This document shows positions 4,952-5,476 of a stretch of 5,476 nt of DNA, in pieces (positions within the stretch are counted from its first letter, which is position 1; each line of letters begins with the position of its first letter). Location of the stretch: assembly GCA_903916165.1 (NCBI GenBank), contig CAIWVR010000261.1, positions 1 through 5,476 of the forward strand. Direction: 5' to 3'. The DNA comes from an uncultured Hyphomicrobiales bacterium. Its GTDB lineage: Bacteria > Pseudomonadota > Alphaproteobacteria > Rhizobiales > Beijerinckiaceae. The notes beneath the pieces are model-generated. The model made no database searches, had not been told where the DNA came from, and saw only the letters and a program-made list of their open reading frames with translations. The translations under genes and the position numbers were made by a program.

Positions 4952-5476
4952 TCAGGCCGTGCGCGCCTTGAGCACCTTGCGGGGTGCCGGCGCGCGGCGC
5001 TGGCCAATGATTCGCAGCAGAATGAGTGCCAGCACGACGATCAGGACCCATTGTGCAGGTCGCACACTCATGTCGGGATCGACATTGGCGGCCAGGATGC
5101 GAAGCCACGGCACGCCGGTCTTGCCGGCATACCAGGCGGCCTCGATCAGCATGGTGGCAAGCGACGCCGCACATGCCAGCCCGGCCAGCGCCCACGGACC
5201 CCGGAGACCGCGCTTGCTCAGGGTCCGCCAGCCCATCAGCGCCAGGAACAGGCCCGCATCGAGGACCGGCTCGCTGACATCAACCTTGGATTGCAGGAAC
5301 GCATGGGCAAGACTGAAGATCAGCAGCCAGTAGATCGTCCGATGCAGCCGGTTCCAGTTGAGCGCACCCATGCGCTGCACCCAGCCGTCCGTGGAGGTGA
5401 CGCCCAGCGCCGTGATGCCAATGAGCGCGACAAAGCCGATGGTGAGGTAGAAGCGCAGCACGATTTCCGACGCGAC
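4952..5476 (-). CDS. msrQ: MsrQ-like haem-binding membrane subunit (ferric reductase-like family), N-terminal part outside window
   Basis: These are the last 174 residues of an inner-membrane b-type haem protein of the MsrQ/YedZ family, which passes electrons from the quinone pool or a flavin reductase to the periplasmic methionine sulfoxide reductase MsrP. The frame is open to the window edge and stops at TGA (4952-4954). The visible part starts with EIVLRFYLTIGF and then TALGVTSTDGWVQRMG, matching the family's 'TSTDxW.RRLG' loop. Two histidines, at visible positions 45 (LHRTIY) and 58 (LAHAF), lie 13 residues apart, the spacing of the haem-ligand pair in E. coli MsrQ. Several further hydrophobic segments follow (about 71-84, 94-116 and 142-157), more than in the short E. 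coli protein, and the end is basic. MsrP is not visible; it would lie upstream, outside the window, if present. Confidence 0.78.
   Translation of the reverse strand, partial: VASEIVLRFYLTIGFVALIGITALGVTSTDGWVQRMGALNWNRLHRTIYWLLIFSLAHAFLQSKVDVSEPVLDAGLFLALMGWRTLSKRGLRGPWALAGLACAASLATMLIEAAWYAGKTGVPWLRILAANVDPDMSVRPAQWVLIVVLALILLRIIGQRRAPAPRKVLKARTA

Overview
The window reads as chromosomal DNA from a GC-rich alphaproteobacterium. A sphingomonad-like or related lineage is plausible. The base for this is high GC third positions, a Sox cluster of the alphaproteobacterial kind, a DEAD-box helicase with a lysine-rich 'DKPKF' tail, and a dispersed-type palindromic repeat whose translation resembles the 'ARSEATKQS' pseudo-peptide seen in many genomes. 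The taxonomic call is inference, not proof.

Positions 1-2366 (+ strand) are the 3' part of a tightly packed sulfur-oxidation (sox) operon: the end of a flavocytochrome c sulfide dehydrogenase flavoprotein (SoxF/FccB type), then soxX, soxY, soxZ and soxA. Gaps are 2 nt, -4 nt (ATGA overlap), 0 nt and -11 nt, which implies translational coupling. Together they encode the periplasmic core: the SoxYZ carrier that holds sulfur intermediates on a C-terminal SoxY cysteine, the SoxAX cytochrome that couples thiosulfate to that cysteine, and a flavoprotein that acts on sulfide or reactivates SoxY. The SoxY C-terminus is the most unusual point: it ends Pro-Ala-Cys-Val-Glu-Glu instead of the textbook Gly-Gly-Cys-Gly-Gly arm. 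soxB and soxCD are not in the window, and nothing Sox-like follows soxA.

Positions 2367-2932 are a 566-base intergenic region between convergent units. It holds a short ORF or gene remnant (2567-2704) with coding-like codon use, a strong rho-independent terminator (2716-2741), a long imperfect palindrome (2741-2829) and a smaller perfect inverted repeat (2878-2907). No other gene is visible there.

Positions 2933-4825 (- strand) encode a 630-residue DEAD-box RNA helicase with all core motifs, a DbpA-type RNA-binding domain and a repetitive basic tail. Upstream of it on the same strand (4952 to the window end) is the C-terminal part of an MsrQ-like haem-binding membrane protein. The two minus-strand genes are 126 bases apart and may or may not be co-transcribed.

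I found no wholly new system. The points most worth a second look are the atypical SoxY arm, the F-X-Y-Z-A gene order ending without soxB, and the unexplained small ORF with its own terminator.
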